From positions 248,001 to 312,000 of the forward strand of contig NZ_CP020772.1 of NCBI RefSeq assembly GCF_002097535.1: DNA of 64,000 bases, given 5' to 3'. Position 1 is the stretch's first letter. Each line of letters starts with the position of its first letter. Positions 9,336 through 17,832 of this stretch are shown here, one piece after another. The DNA comes from Halobacillus mangrovi (lineage in GTDB: Bacteria; Bacillota; Bacilli; Bacillales; Halobacillaceae). The notes beneath the pieces were generated by a model, which made no database searches, had not been told where the DNA came from, and worked only from the letters and a program-made list of their open reading frames with translations. Both the position numbers and the translations under genes were made by a program.

Positions 9336-10364
9336 ATGATCGATTTGCGAAGTGATACGGTGACGAAGCCTACAAGAGAGATGCGTCAAGCGGCCTATGA
9401 AGCTGAGGTAGGCGATGACGTGTACGAGGAGGATCCGACTGTAAAACGCTTGGAATTTACAGCAGCTGAGATGCTCGGAAAAGAAGCGGCGCTGTTTGTC
9501 ACAAGCGGCACGCAGGGAAACCAAATTGCCGGACTGACCCACTGTAACCCTGGTGATGAGGTTCTTTTGGAAGCGAACTCGCATATTTTTCTATACGAAG
9601 GTGCTTCAATGTCTGCATTAGCTGGTGTGCAGCCAAGGACGATAGAGGGAATTCGCGGCGCTATGGATCCTACAGATGTGCGCGCAGCGATCCGATCGGA
9701 TGATATTCATTTTCCAGAAACCGGACTTATTTGCGTTGAGAATACTCATAACAAGGCTGGCGGAGCAGTTGTGCCTTTAGAGAACATGCAGGGCATCTAC
9801 GAAGTCGCAAGGGAACAAGGGATTCCTGTTCACTTAGACGGAGCCCGCTTGTTTAATGCTTCTGTTGCTAGTGGACTATCAGTTCAGCGGTTTGCTGATC
9901 AAGCAGATACTGTCCAGTTTTGTTTATCAAAAGGGTTGGGTGCCCCTGTAGGATCGGTCATCGCTGGATCAACTGATTTTATTCGTAAAGCTCGAAAATG
10001 GAGAAAACGGCTGGGTGGAGGCCTGCGTCAGGTCGGAATGATAGCGGCTCCAGGGCTGGTTGCTTTAACAGAAATGGTGGATCGATTGGCAGAGGATCAT
10101 GACCAGGCAAAGATTCTCGCAGAAGGTTTAGGAAACGTGAAAGGGATCGAGATTGAAGGAAAAGTGGAAACAAATATTATTCTCGCTAACGTAGAAGGAT
10201 TGAACCTGAGCGCAGAAGAATTTTTAGTTCAGTTAAAACAAGAAGAGGTTCTTGCTGTTCCATTTGGTGCGCATACGGTCCGGTTTGTTACGAATTATGA
10301 CGTATCGCAGGGCGATATACGTGAGGTTATAGAGCGGGTCCATCATATAGCAAGCCGAGTATAA
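9336..10364 (+). CDS. ltaE: Low-specificity L-threonine aldolase
   Basis: PLP-dependent fold-type I enzyme cleaving L-threonine or allo-threonine to glycine and acetaldehyde. The 342 residues begin with the diagnostic MIDLRSDTVTKPT. They show the TSGTQGN cofactor loop (57-62), HLDGAR (D168) and the Schiff-base lysine K199 in CLSKGLGAP. A good GAGGAGG site precedes ATG 9336. No obvious operon partner; the next gene is a 56-residue unknown 127 bases downstream. Confidence 0.93.
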   Translation: MIDLRSDTVTKPTREMRQAAYEAEVGDDVYEEDPTVKRLEFTAAEMLGKEAALFVTSGTQGNQIAGLTHCNPGDEVLLEANSHIFLYEGASMSALAGVQPRTIEGIRGAMDPTDVRAAIRSDDIHFPETGLICVENTHNKAGGAVVPLENMQGIYEVAREQGIPVHLDGARLFNASVASGLSVQRFADQADTVQFCLSKGLGAPVGSVIAGSTDFIRKARKWRKRLGGGLRQVGMIAAPGLVALTEMVDRLAEDHDQAKILAEGLGNVKGIEIEGKVETNIILANVEGLNLSAEEFLVQLKQEEVLAVPFGAHTVRFVTNYDVSQGDIREVIERVHHIASRV

Positions 10365-10490
10365 TTTGTACTCATAATTTTGACTGGCTGTTCATAGGAT
10401 AGAATACAGAATCAATCTAGCCGATCTCTTGGTTTCAAATCGTTCATCTGGTGGTAGAAAAAGAGTCATCAAACCTTGGAGGTGGGTTCC

Positions 10491-10661
10491 ATGCCGGAAT
10501 TAGAGGCTGGTCACACTGTAAAAAGAAAGCCGTTAGCCCATGAACATGCCTTCGCTGAGATGTTTGATAAGGATCGCTTTGTCGATGTAATTCCACTGGA
10601 TGAATTAGGGAAACACTTGAGGAAGACGAAATCGTATAAGAAGCTGAAAAAACGGAGATGA
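10491..10661 (+). CDS. Small basic protein of unknown function (56 aa)
   Basis: ATG 10491 sits 6 bases after a strong GGAGGTG site, and a good terminator follows at once, so this looks like a real gene. The protein (MPELEAGHTVKRKPLAHEHAF to SYKKLKKRR) has an acidic centre and a strongly basic C-terminus, with no membrane segment and no motif I recognise. It could be a small nucleic-acid-associated or ribosome-associated protein, but that is a guess. Confidence 0.6.
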   Translation: MPELEAGHTVKRKPLAHEHAFAEMFDKDRFVDVIPLDELGKHLRKTKSYKKLKKRR

Positions 10662-10671
10662 CCCCCAAATC

Positions 10672-10715
10672 ATCCCCTTTCGGATCGGTGCGACGATCCG
10701 AAAGGGGGATTTTTT
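10672..10715 (+). terminator. Intrinsic terminator
   Basis: Arms ATCCCCTTTCGGATCG (10672-10687) and CGATCCGAAAGGGGGAT (10694-10710) with a 6-nt loop, followed by TTTTT. It ends the 56-aa gene. Confidence 0.9.
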
Positions 10716-10773
10716 AATTACAGAAACCTCCTGTTAAGTGACCAGGAAGTTTCTCGTTATTATTGAGTTATTT

Positions 10774-10810
10774 CTCCTCAGGTCATCCAGATTCTGGATG
10801 ACCTGAGGAG
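10774..10810. repeat. Palindromic hairpin, copy 1 of a 31-nt element found twice
   Basis: 17-nt arms (CTCCTCAGGTCATCCAG and its complement) around a 3-nt ATT loop, 2 bases beyond the stop of the minus-strand APC permease. The inner 31 bases (10777-10807) are the exact reverse complement of 58218-58248, so read from the upstream gene both copies have the same orientation. There is no long T run after it; it may terminate transcription or stabilise a 3' end. Confidence 0.75.
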
Positions 10811-10812
10811 GG

Positions 10813-12189
10813 TCAATTCTTCCTGAAAATCACTTTATAAGTGCCAAAGATAAGTGCAATTAAGACGGCGCTAACCAGGAGGCCGATGCGTTCATTTTCG
10901 TGGAAGAGGGCACCTGATATGGCTAATAAGATTAAGCCTATGCCCAAGTAAGAGGTATAAGGATAGCCGAACGCTTTGAAACTGTGCTTGTCCTTGTAAG
11001 AAGGATGTAATTTTATATGGGAGGCAAGGATCATTCCCCAGTTAAGGATAAGCATGACGCCGGCTGCCGTGGTGACGTATTCATACATGGTGTCAGGCAG
11101 CAAATAAGAAAATAGAATCGATACCGCAAGTCCTCCTGCGGTTAACAGTAAGGATTTTACCGCTACGCCTCGACTGTTTTTCTCCTTTAATTTCTGCGGG
11201 GCATCGCCGTCTTCGGATAAAGAGACCATAACGTGGCTGATTGAAAAGAGCGCACCGACCATAGTTGAAAAAGCAGCACTAATGATAATAAGGTTAAAGA
11301 TCGAATCGATGTAAGGAAGATGAAAGGCAGATAATGCAGTGACAAAGGGACTTTCGGATTCGTCAATGACTTTCCAATCCACCATATTTACTACGATAAA
11401 TAAGGAAAGTAAATAAACCGTTACGAGGATAAGGATTAATCCGGTGCCGGCCTTAGTGATATTCTTTTTGTGCTTTAATTCTGAAGAAGCAACTCCGACA
11501 ACCGCAATGCCGCCGAATGAAAAGAAAATAAAGATAAGCGCGGACCAAAGTCCTTTCCATCCATTTGGGAACCACTCACTAATGCCTCTGTCCTGCAAAG
11601 AACTTGCTTCGTTCAGATCAAGAACCCCGAACAAAATTAAAGCTCCAAATCCGATAAAGATGATGAGCGTGGCTAACTTTACGATGGCAAAGAGAGACTC
11701 GATTTGCCCGAAGTTTTTCACCCCAAGCAAATTAATCCCGAAGCCTAATGATGCATAGATAATCGAAAATAGCCATAGAGGAACGGCCTCAAACCAATAT
11801 TGGGTAAACGTCGACAGAGCTACAATTTCACTGGACATGATCAAAAGCCCGGATAACCAATACATCCAGCCGGATAGGAAACCAGCGGAATGTCCAAATG
11901 CTTTCTTCGCATAGGCTCTAAAGGAGCCCTTCTCGGTATCGTTCACCGTCATTTCTGCAAGCGCACTGAATACAAAATACGTTGTTAAACCAGCAATTAA
12001 GTATCCTATTAATACTGAAGGGCCTGCTGTTTTAATCGATAGTCCGGTTCCAAGGAAAAAACCAGCTCCTATAATCGAGCCAATCCCAATCAGGGAAAGC
12101 TGCCACCAGGTGATGGTTTCTTTCCCCTTTTTAAGTTGTTTATTTTTTTTATGTTCGACTGCTTGTTTGACCAGGTGATGGTGTTTCAT
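10813..12189 (-). CDS. APC superfamily amino acid permease
   Basis: 458-residue amino acid/polyamine permease with about 12 membrane helices. The TM1 motif is clear (GIGSIIGAGFFLGTGLSIKTAGPS, read as GIGSIIGAGF and TAGPS), as is the TM6 region (FSFGGIAVVGVASSE). Start ATG 12189 (MKHHHLVKQ) has AGGAG 7 bases upstream. The frame is open to 12300, but that extension has no ribosome site and is not hydrophobic. The substrate cannot be read from sequence; Bacillus relatives such as YbgF or YtnA are poorly defined. Confidence 0.85.
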   Translation of the reverse strand: MKHHHLVKQAVEHKKNKQLKKGKETITWWQLSLIGIGSIIGAGFFLGTGLSIKTAGPSVLIGYLIAGLTTYFVFSALAEMTVNDTEKGSFRAYAKKAFGHSAGFLSGWMYWLSGLLIMSSEIVALSTFTQYWFEAVPLWLFSIIYASLGFGINLLGVKNFGQIESLFAIVKLATLIIFIGFGALILFGVLDLNEASSLQDRGISEWFPNGWKGLWSALIFIFFSFGGIAVVGVASSELKHKKNITKAGTGLILILVTVYLLSLFIVVNMVDWKVIDESESPFVTALSAFHLPYIDSIFNLIIISAAFSTMVGALFSISHVMVSLSEDGDAPQKLKEKNSRGVAVKSLLLTAGGLAVSILFSYLLPDTMYEYVTTAAGVMLILNWGMILASHIKLHPSYKDKHSFKAFGYPYTSYLGIGLILLAISGALFHENERIGLLVSAVLIALIFGTYKVIFRKN

Positions 12190-12332
12190 GTGGAACTCCT
12201 TTATGAAAAGTAATCGATAAGTCCTTTTGCTTTTCAGTATGTCCTTATGAAGAAAAAATATCGGGCTGCCGTAGTTCCTCAATAGCTGTGTTATGATCAA
12301 ACAGGATTACATAATAAGGAAGGAGTATTTAT

Positions 12333-12800
12333 ATGGATGTAAGGTTTGAAGCAAGGGAGACAAGGTTCAATTATCGATCGGCCGGAATTTTGATTGAAGA
12401 GGGCCACGTCCTTTTTCATAAACAGAAAGGTGACGCTTATTGGGCGCTTCCGGGTGGCGGAATTGAGATCGGGGAGAAGTCGGAGGACACCATCATTAGA
12501 GAAATGAAAGAAGAGTTGGGCTATGAAGTAGAGGTGATTCAGTCCTTATGGGTAGCAGAAAATTTCTTCACCTATCATCAGAACGATTTTCATGAGCTTG
12601 GATTCTATTATCTTTTACATACGAATGAAAGCCATTTACAAAGCGGACCCTTTTACGGCTTAGAAGGGGAGCGGCTGATTTATCAATGGCTTCCGATTGA
12701 AGCATTAGAAGATTATCACTTACAGCCGTCGTTCTTATCCAAACGGCTTCAAGATTTGCCTGATCAGATCGAACATGTCATTGTTGAAATGCATGAATAA
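12333..12800 (+). CDS. Nudix hydrolase
   Basis: 155-residue Nudix protein that hydrolyses a nucleoside diphosphate linked to another moiety. The Nudix box is complete at residues 42-64 (G-x5-E-x7-REM-K-EE-L-GY). GGAGG-type site (AAGGAGTATTT) upstream of ATG 12333. Substrate unknown: the family ranges from 8-oxo-dGTP to ADP-ribose, and nothing in the neighbourhood narrows it. Convergent with the STAY-GREEN homologue. Confidence 0.9.
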   Translation: MDVRFEARETRFNYRSAGILIEEGHVLFHKQKGDAYWALPGGGIEIGEKSEDTIIREMKEELGYEVEVIQSLWVAENFFTYHQNDFHELGFYYLLHTNESHLQSGPFYGLEGERLIYQWLPIEALEDYHLQPSFLSKRLQDLPDQIEHVIVEMHE

Positions 12801-12822
12801 ATGGAGAGAATGACATCGTTCT

Positions 12823-13296
12823 TTATTCTGAGAGAATTTCATTTAAATACTGCCGGGGTGTCCCGTAGTAAATGACCTGACGAAACTCCGCGTACACGGA
12901 TTGAAAGTACACAAAGATGGGCGCGTCAAGCAGGAACGGGTAAAAAGAGAAGAACATTCGGTCGCCATAAATCATTCCTTTTAATGCCGTTGTCATTTCT
13001 TTATTAAATATAGTAAACCGAACGTTTGCTTGTTCGTTGCTATATTCACCCCCATCTACATACGCTTGCCCTTTCAGATAGAAACGACGCCATGAATCCA
13101 CGAGCCATTCACCAAGGACTTCATCCCTCATTTTAGGATTAATCGCGTTTTTATTAAACATATAACCTACATCTAAAAATAATTCAGCTGTCATGTCAGA
13201 ATGGGTAAGCGTGTATTTTCTCCCTCTGAGGGGCTGGCTGGAATCAGCAGGAGGCAGGAAGGTCACAGATAACTTCCCAGGGTCAAAAGCAGCCAT
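12823..13296 (-). CDS. STAY-GREEN (SGR) family protein
   Basis: 157 residues that follow the staygreen pattern from end to end. They begin with FDPGKLSVTFLPP and continue with RKYTLTHSDMTAELFL, RDEVLGEW, a YGDR segment, and APIFVYFQSVYAEFRQVIYYG at the end. In plants SGR removes Mg2+ from chlorophyll a. Bacterial homologues in non-photosynthetic Firmicutes are known, and some have been reported to act on chlorophyll derivatives in vitro, but their native role is unclear. Start ATG 13296 is 7 bases from GGAGG; an upstream TTG at 13302 is too close to that site. No tetrapyrrole gene is adjacent. Confidence 0.85.
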   Translation of the reverse strand: MAAFDPGKLSVTFLPPADSSQPLRGRKYTLTHSDMTAELFLDVGYMFNKNAINPKMRDEVLGEWLVDSWRRFYLKGQAYVDGGEYSNEQANVRFTIFNKEMTTALKGMIYGDRMFFSFYPFLLDAPIFVYFQSVYAEFRQVIYYGTPRQYLNEILSE

Positions 13297-13328
13297 GGTC
13301 AATCCTCCAATCGAAGTTTTTATGCAGA

Positions 13329-13361
13329 AAAAATACAGGCAAGCAGGCTGCCTGTATTTTT
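13329..13361 (-). terminator. Terminator of the DUF4397 gene
   Basis: 13-nt perfect arms (AAAAATACAGGCA at 13329-13341 and its complement at 13349-13361) with a 7-nt loop, just past the minus-strand stop at 13367. The arm end supplies the U run. Confidence 0.9.
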
Positions 13362-13366
13362 ACCGA

Positions 13367-14128
13367 TCAAGGTTGAAGAAAAATCGCTTCAAGCGGAGGC
13401 TGCCCTCCAGCTAGACCTACGGCCACGGCTGTGTAAGCCTGATTAGGGTTTAACGTTACACCAGGAATTTGTAAAGCTGCCTGGTTGGTTCCCGAGACTC
13501 GTACTTCAAGATCGGCGGTCGTCGGTGGCAGCGTCAGATAATTGCTCGCTTCTCCGAACGATACATTGCGGAAGAGGACGTCGCCACCTTTTACAGCGAT
13601 ATCAACAGCCGGAGCATTTGGTGATAAATGCCAGAAACGAGCCTTTGCATTTCCTGAAGGTACTGTATCGTTATCTACCAAAGCAACCAATCGCAAATTC
13701 TCTACTCTTCCTGCAGCTGCTACTGTGTACATTTTACCTGCTTCTACAGATACGTTTTGTGATAAAACTGGCTGGTTCGTCGCTCCTTGAGGATAGATGT
13801 CGATCTTATACTGTCCTGGCGGCACGCTTAGATAATCACTTTGCTGTTTAAAAGATACGCCCTCTAAAATTTTCTGTCCGTTCACATAAATATCTACGGC
13901 TGGCGCATCAGGAGAAGCATGAAGCACTCGCACTTTTGCTTGCCCGTTCATTCCTGGCATCCTCATCTGTCCGCCGTGATGCTGCATCATCAATCTTTGC
14001 ATACACTCAAGATGTCTCTGGTAATAATACACATGCTTCTGAGGATCTGAGTACTTATAATAATTCGATAATAGATCATACTTAGCCGCTTGCCATGCCA
14101 ACTGATCACTATTGTCGTAAGGATACAT
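13367..14128 (-). CDS. DUF4397 domain protein, two tandem repeats
   Basis: 253 residues. The N-terminal ~65 are rich in Tyr, His, Gln and Met (YYYQRHLECMQRLMMQHHGGQM). Two DUF4397 beta-domains follow, each opening with the same motif: VRVLHASPDAPAVDIYVNG (about 68-86) and ARFWHLSPNAPAVDIAVKG (about 163-181). The family has a beta-sandwich, transthyretin-like look and is usually at the cell surface, but this copy has no signal peptide that I can see. The function is unknown. Possibly a spore- or surface-associated adhesive protein, by analogy only. Confidence 0.8.
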   Translation of the reverse strand: MYPYDNSDQLAWQAAKYDLLSNYYKYSDPQKHVYYYQRHLECMQRLMMQHHGGQMRMPGMNGQAKVRVLHASPDAPAVDIYVNGQKILEGVSFKQQSDYLSVPPGQYKIDIYPQGATNQPVLSQNVSVEAGKMYTVAAAGRVENLRLVALVDNDTVPSGNAKARFWHLSPNAPAVDIAVKGGDVLFRNVSFGEASNYLTLPPTTADLEVRVSGTNQAALQIPGVTLNPNQAYTAVAVGLAGGQPPLEAIFLQP

Positions 14129-14241
14129 GAGCTTACCCCTTTCTTAAAAAACTTCCAACATAAGCCTATTCATTTTTTAAAAAAAGAGAACACTCTTGTA
14201 TGCCACGGAGGACTCATCTTAATCCCAACAAGTTCAAAAAA

Positions 14242-14278
14242 AAGCCACTGCCGCCTCGTAAAGAGGGGACAGTGGCTT
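14242..14278 (-). terminator. Terminator of the 5'-nucleotidase gene
   Basis: 16-nt arms 14242-14257 and 14263-14278 (AAGCCACTG outer part perfect, two inner mismatches), with an A-rich run at 14236-14243 that becomes the U tail on the minus strand. Confidence 0.8.
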
Positions 14279-14289
14279 AAGCTATTCCT

Positions 14290-15882
14290 TTACTTCACTT
14301 CAATTCTGTTTAATACCGGTGCTTCTATAGCGTCTTTCTGGCTTTGCAGATACTGGATCATCGCATCTAAAGCAAGGGGACCTGTCACCTGATTGGTTCC
14401 TTCCTTAAGGACAGTAAATCCGTCCCCGCCCGTTGCGATGAAGTTATTGACGGCCACTGTGTAGGACTGCTCTGGATCGATTGGATTGCCTTGACTGTCA
14501 GTCATGGATGTCACTTTTTCTCCAACGGGAGCGTCACGATCCCATGTGTATTCAAGTCCAGAGATTTGTAAGATACGAGCATAGCTGCCTGACCATTGCT
14601 GTTCAAGCAGAGCTTTGATCTGATCGCCTGTCAGCGTCATTTGTACAAGGTTATTCCCGAATGGAAGCATGGTATAGAGCTCTCCCCACGTAATCGGCCC
14701 TTCATCTAAATTGGCTCTGATTCCGCCTGGGTTCATAAAGGCAAAATCCGTATCCATGGCCGCTCGCTGGGAATCAGCTACCAAATTACCGAGTGCGGAT
14801 TCACCGCTTTCCTCTTGTTCCTTCGTGATCGGCTCAGCGGCCTGTGCAATTACTTCTTCGACCAAATCTTCAATTTCTTTTTTATAATCGTCTACCTTGT
14901 TTCTAACGGCCTGATCTGGTTCAATCCCGTCATGGTAAGTCGTTACAATGGAAGCTTCTTTCTCAACAATATCCTTCGTTTTTGGATCAATCTTAATATC
15001 TACTTCAGAAAAAGCTGTTCCATAAGAGTAAGATTCGACGATCAATTTTCCATCAACAACGGTGTTTGCATACGCATGATTATGTCCGCCAAAAATGATG
15101 TCCACTTCATCGTCGACTTCTGGAGCAAAATCAACGACTTCTCCTGAAGCGTTCGAGCCATCTTGATCAGAAGAGGCAGGAACGTGAGCAAGAACGACGA
15201 TGGATTCAACTCCCTTTTCTTTTAACTCACTGACAGCTTGATTAATCGCTGTGGTCTCATCTGTAAACTCGACTCCTTCAATTCCACTTGGAAGAACAAT
15301 GTCCTTCGTCTCCGTTGTCACAACACCAACAAAACCAATAGGCATCCCATTTACTTTTTTGATGACATAAGGGGGAAGGATCGGTTCTCCCGTTTCTTCA
15401 TCCTTCACATTGGCAACAGTGTAAGGAAAGGAAGCTCCTTCAAAGTCTCCCGTCTCCTCGTGTTCTCCACCGTAAATCAAGCGCTTCATCTCAGCAACGC
15501 CTTCATCAAATTCGTGATTGCCAACAGTTCCTACATCAAAACCAATGTCATTTAAAATTTCAATGGTAGGTTCATCCTGCAAAAGCGAGGAAACAGGGGA
15601 ACTTGCTCCAACCACATCACCTGAATGAATCAGCAGCGTGTTCTTGTTTTCTGCTTCATATTTCTCAAGATAAGCAGCCAGGTATTCAGCTCCTCCTACT
15701 TTTCTGCCATCGACCGTTCTATATACGTCCAATTGACCGTGGAAATCATTCATACCTAAAAGCTGAGCGGATATGTATCGGTTCTTATACTGAGAGTGAT
15801 CGGGCGGTGCAGCGGATACGGAAGAAGCGAAGAGGGATAGGATCAGAAAAAAAGCAGGGATAACTCTCTTTAACAAAAACAT
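14290..15882 (-). CDS. Secreted 5'-nucleotidase / 2',3'-cyclic phosphodiesterase (UshA/YfkN type)
   Basis: 530 residues with a signal peptide at 1-24 (cleavage near SAA-PP). The metallophosphatase domain shows GMNDFHGQL, HSGDVVG, GNHEFDEG and GGHNHAYA. The C-terminal 5'-nucleotidase domain (about 350-520) shows NPGGIRANL, PFGNNLVQM and ATGGDGFTVL. It strips phosphate from extracellular nucleotides, giving nucleosides and phosphate for uptake. No LPxTG or lysin motif is present, so it is probably released or loosely bound. Acidic composition (many D/E) fits a halotolerant exoprotein. Confidence 0.9.
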   Translation of the reverse strand: MFLLKRVIPAFFLILSLFASSVSAAPPDHSQYKNRYISAQLLGMNDFHGQLDVYRTVDGRKVGGAEYLAAYLEKYEAENKNTLLIHSGDVVGASSPVSSLLQDEPTIEILNDIGFDVGTVGNHEFDEGVAEMKRLIYGGEHEETGDFEGASFPYTVANVKDEETGEPILPPYVIKKVNGMPIGFVGVVTTETKDIVLPSGIEGVEFTDETTAINQAVSELKEKGVESIVVLAHVPASSDQDGSNASGEVVDFAPEVDDEVDIIFGGHNHAYANTVVDGKLIVESYSYGTAFSEVDIKIDPKTKDIVEKEASIVTTYHDGIEPDQAVRNKVDDYKKEIEDLVEEVIAQAAEPITKEQEESGESALGNLVADSQRAAMDTDFAFMNPGGIRANLDEGPITWGELYTMLPFGNNLVQMTLTGDQIKALLEQQWSGSYARILQISGLEYTWDRDAPVGEKVTSMTDSQGNPIDPEQSYTVAVNNFIATGGDGFTVLKEGTNQVTGPLALDAMIQYLQSQKDAIEAPVLNRIEVK

Positions 15883-16061
15883 GAGGAAACCTCCTAATAG
15901 TATTATGATAACCAGAGACTGGGCTTTCCTTACGTAGATACTTTCCTCCTCTCATTGACACAATTTTTAGTCATTATATCTTCATGATAACGTAATTCAT
16001 ATAGTAAAATAATGATTTTTACTAGATTTATAGAAAATATTTACATCGAACCACATAAAAA

Positions 16062-16103
16062 AAGCCCCTATGGATCCACTGTAGAGCGAATCATAGGGAC
16101 TCT
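16062..16103 (-). terminator. Terminator of the nhaC-like gene
   Basis: Interrupted inverted repeat (AGCCCCTATGGATC ... GATTCATAGGGACT on the plus strand) with an A7 run at 16057-16063 that gives a U tail on the minus strand, directly after the antiporter stop. Confidence 0.75.
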
Positions 16104-16108
16104 CCTTC

Positions 16109-17620
16109 TTATATCACAAAACCAGCAATTAAGAAGAACACGGAAGCGATACCGGCAGCTGTCAAAGCATATGGAAGCTGTGTATTAATGTGCTCCATAT
16201 GTTCTACATCAGCTCCGATCGAAGACATGACACTTGTATCTGAGATCGGGGAAGTGTGGTCACCAAACGCTCCGCCTGATAACACTGCAGCGGCTGCAAG
16301 AATCGGATCACCGCCCGTTGCGACCATAAGGGAGACACCGATCGGCATCATAATCGCCCATGTGCCGAAGGAGGTTCCCATCGAGAAGGCAACAAAGCCG
16401 GAAATAAGAAAGACGGCAACAGGGATGATGCTGCTTGGAATCACTCCTGAAGCCACTTCAGAAATGTAGGCGGCTGCCCCCACCCCTTCAGGAGCGGTGG
16501 CCCGCATCACATCACCGAGCGTAACCGCAAGGATGATGATGACAGCGCCCAGGATCACGGACTTACTTCCGTCATACAGTTCATTTAAAAACTCCTTGGC
16601 ATTCATCAATCCTTTGGAAAGATACTTGATAAAGGCGATGATAATCCCGACAGAGAAGCTGACGATCAGCATTTTGTTTCCATCGAGTGGGATCTCAGGA
16701 ATATCAGCGAAATAAATGAATGTGTAGTTCCATAGACCAAGCACCACAAGCAGAGCAACAGAAATGCCCAATGGAACAACCATATCTGAGGCCGTTCCAC
16801 GAAGGGTCGCTTCCTTTTCCTTTTCTGGTTCTTTTTCTGGCGCTTTTTTCGCTGCAGCTGCTTCTTTCAAAGCCTGGTTTGTTTCCTTCGCTTTTTGTTC
16901 AGACTGCTTCATCGGACCAAAGTCTTTAATTTTTCCTGCAGCGACTAAGAAGACCATGATCAGAATAACAATGTTATAGAAATTATACGGGATCGTTTTT
17001 GCGATCCCAACGATCGGATCGTTTACCGATTGAATGTTATCGACCATCAATGCCCCCATGAATGCGACCCAGCCGGAAATAGGGACGAGCACATTAATAG
17101 GAGAAGCGGTAGAATCCAGCAAAAAGGCAAGCTTGGCCCGCGAGATATTCATACGATCATAAATCGGACGGAAAACGGTACCTGTTGCAAGCGAACTGAA
17201 GTAGGCACTTGTGAACAAGGAGCTTCCCATAGCGGCTGTCGACAACTGGGCGCCTTTTTTACCGCGAACCTTATCTGCCAGCCATTGACCGAAGGCGTAG
17301 GCTCCGCCGGATTTATTTAAAACTCCAATGAATGCGCCAAGTAAAAGGACGATCAGCACAAGCTCAGCTCGTCCAGGCCCTTTGACGAGCCCCATCCCTC
17401 TTATGCCAGCATCAGCATCAGCCGGGTGACCGGCAATCGCTCCGAATAAATTTACGATCGAAAATAGAAACGCGTGAATCGCGCCGTTGTTCTGGATGTC
17501 AATCATGATTGTACCTACCAGGATTCCTAAAAGCAGTGACGGGACGACCCGTTTGGACCAAATCGCTAAAATTAGTGCAAGTACAGAAGGCAGTAACGAA
17601 AGTATGCCGAAATGTTCCAT
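16109..17620 (-). CDS. nhaC: NhaC-family Na+/H+ antiporter
   Basis: 503-residue polytopic carrier. It has about 12 helices in two halves joined by a charged cytoplasmic linker at about 240-275 (KKAPEKEPEKEKEA). Typical family stretches are FTSAYFSSLATGTVFRPI (read as SAYFSSLATGT), LLDSTASPINVLVPISGW, SMGTSFGTWAIMMPI and GAFGDHTSPISDTSVMSS. It exports Na+ in exchange for H+, a job expected in a halotolerant cell. Some members are amino acid or malate/lactate antiporters, so the substrate is probable rather than certain. Confidence 0.85.
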   Translation of the reverse strand: MEHFGILSLLPSVLALILAIWSKRVVPSLLLGILVGTIMIDIQNNGAIHAFLFSIVNLFGAIAGHPADADAGIRGMGLVKGPGRAELVLIVLLLGAFIGVLNKSGGAYAFGQWLADKVRGKKGAQLSTAAMGSSLFTSAYFSSLATGTVFRPIYDRMNISRAKLAFLLDSTASPINVLVPISGWVAFMGALMVDNIQSVNDPIVGIAKTIPYNFYNIVILIMVFLVAAGKIKDFGPMKQSEQKAKETNQALKEAAAAKKAPEKEPEKEKEATLRGTASDMVVPLGISVALLVVLGLWNYTFIYFADIPEIPLDGNKMLIVSFSVGIIIAFIKYLSKGLMNAKEFLNELYDGSKSVILGAVIIILAVTLGDVMRATAPEGVGAAAYISEVASGVIPSSIIPVAVFLISGFVAFSMGTSFGTWAIMMPIGVSLMVATGGDPILAAAAVLSGGAFGDHTSPISDTSVMSSIGADVEHMEHINTQLPYALTAAGIASVFFLIAGFVI

Positions 17621-17785
17621 GATGTCCTCCTCCCTTTCTGTCTAAAGCATTTAAATATTGAAAATTGTATGAAAACAAGACAATTTTGAATTATAAGGGC
17701 GGCTGTTACTTTATAAAAGGGAAAAAAATGAAAAAAAGGAAGCCTGAGAAAAATATGAAAAATAATTGCATGCTTTCGAGGTAGT

Positions 17786-17807
17786 GTGACACACTGTAAG
17801 CTGTCAC
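17786..17807 (+). promoter_or_regulatory. Short inverted repeat upstream of the M20 gene
   Basis: GTGACA at 17786-17791 and TGTCAC at 17802-17807, separated by 10 bases (one helical turn), ending 25 bases before the amidohydrolase start. It could be an operator; no regulator is identified. Confidence 0.35.
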
Positions 17808-17832
17808 TTTTCGACATCAAGGAGTGAATCCA

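Noticed and set aside
12190..12300. Extended N-terminus for the APC permease
   Set aside because: Not hydrophobic in a useful way and no ribosome site; ATG 12189 has AGGAG at the right distance.
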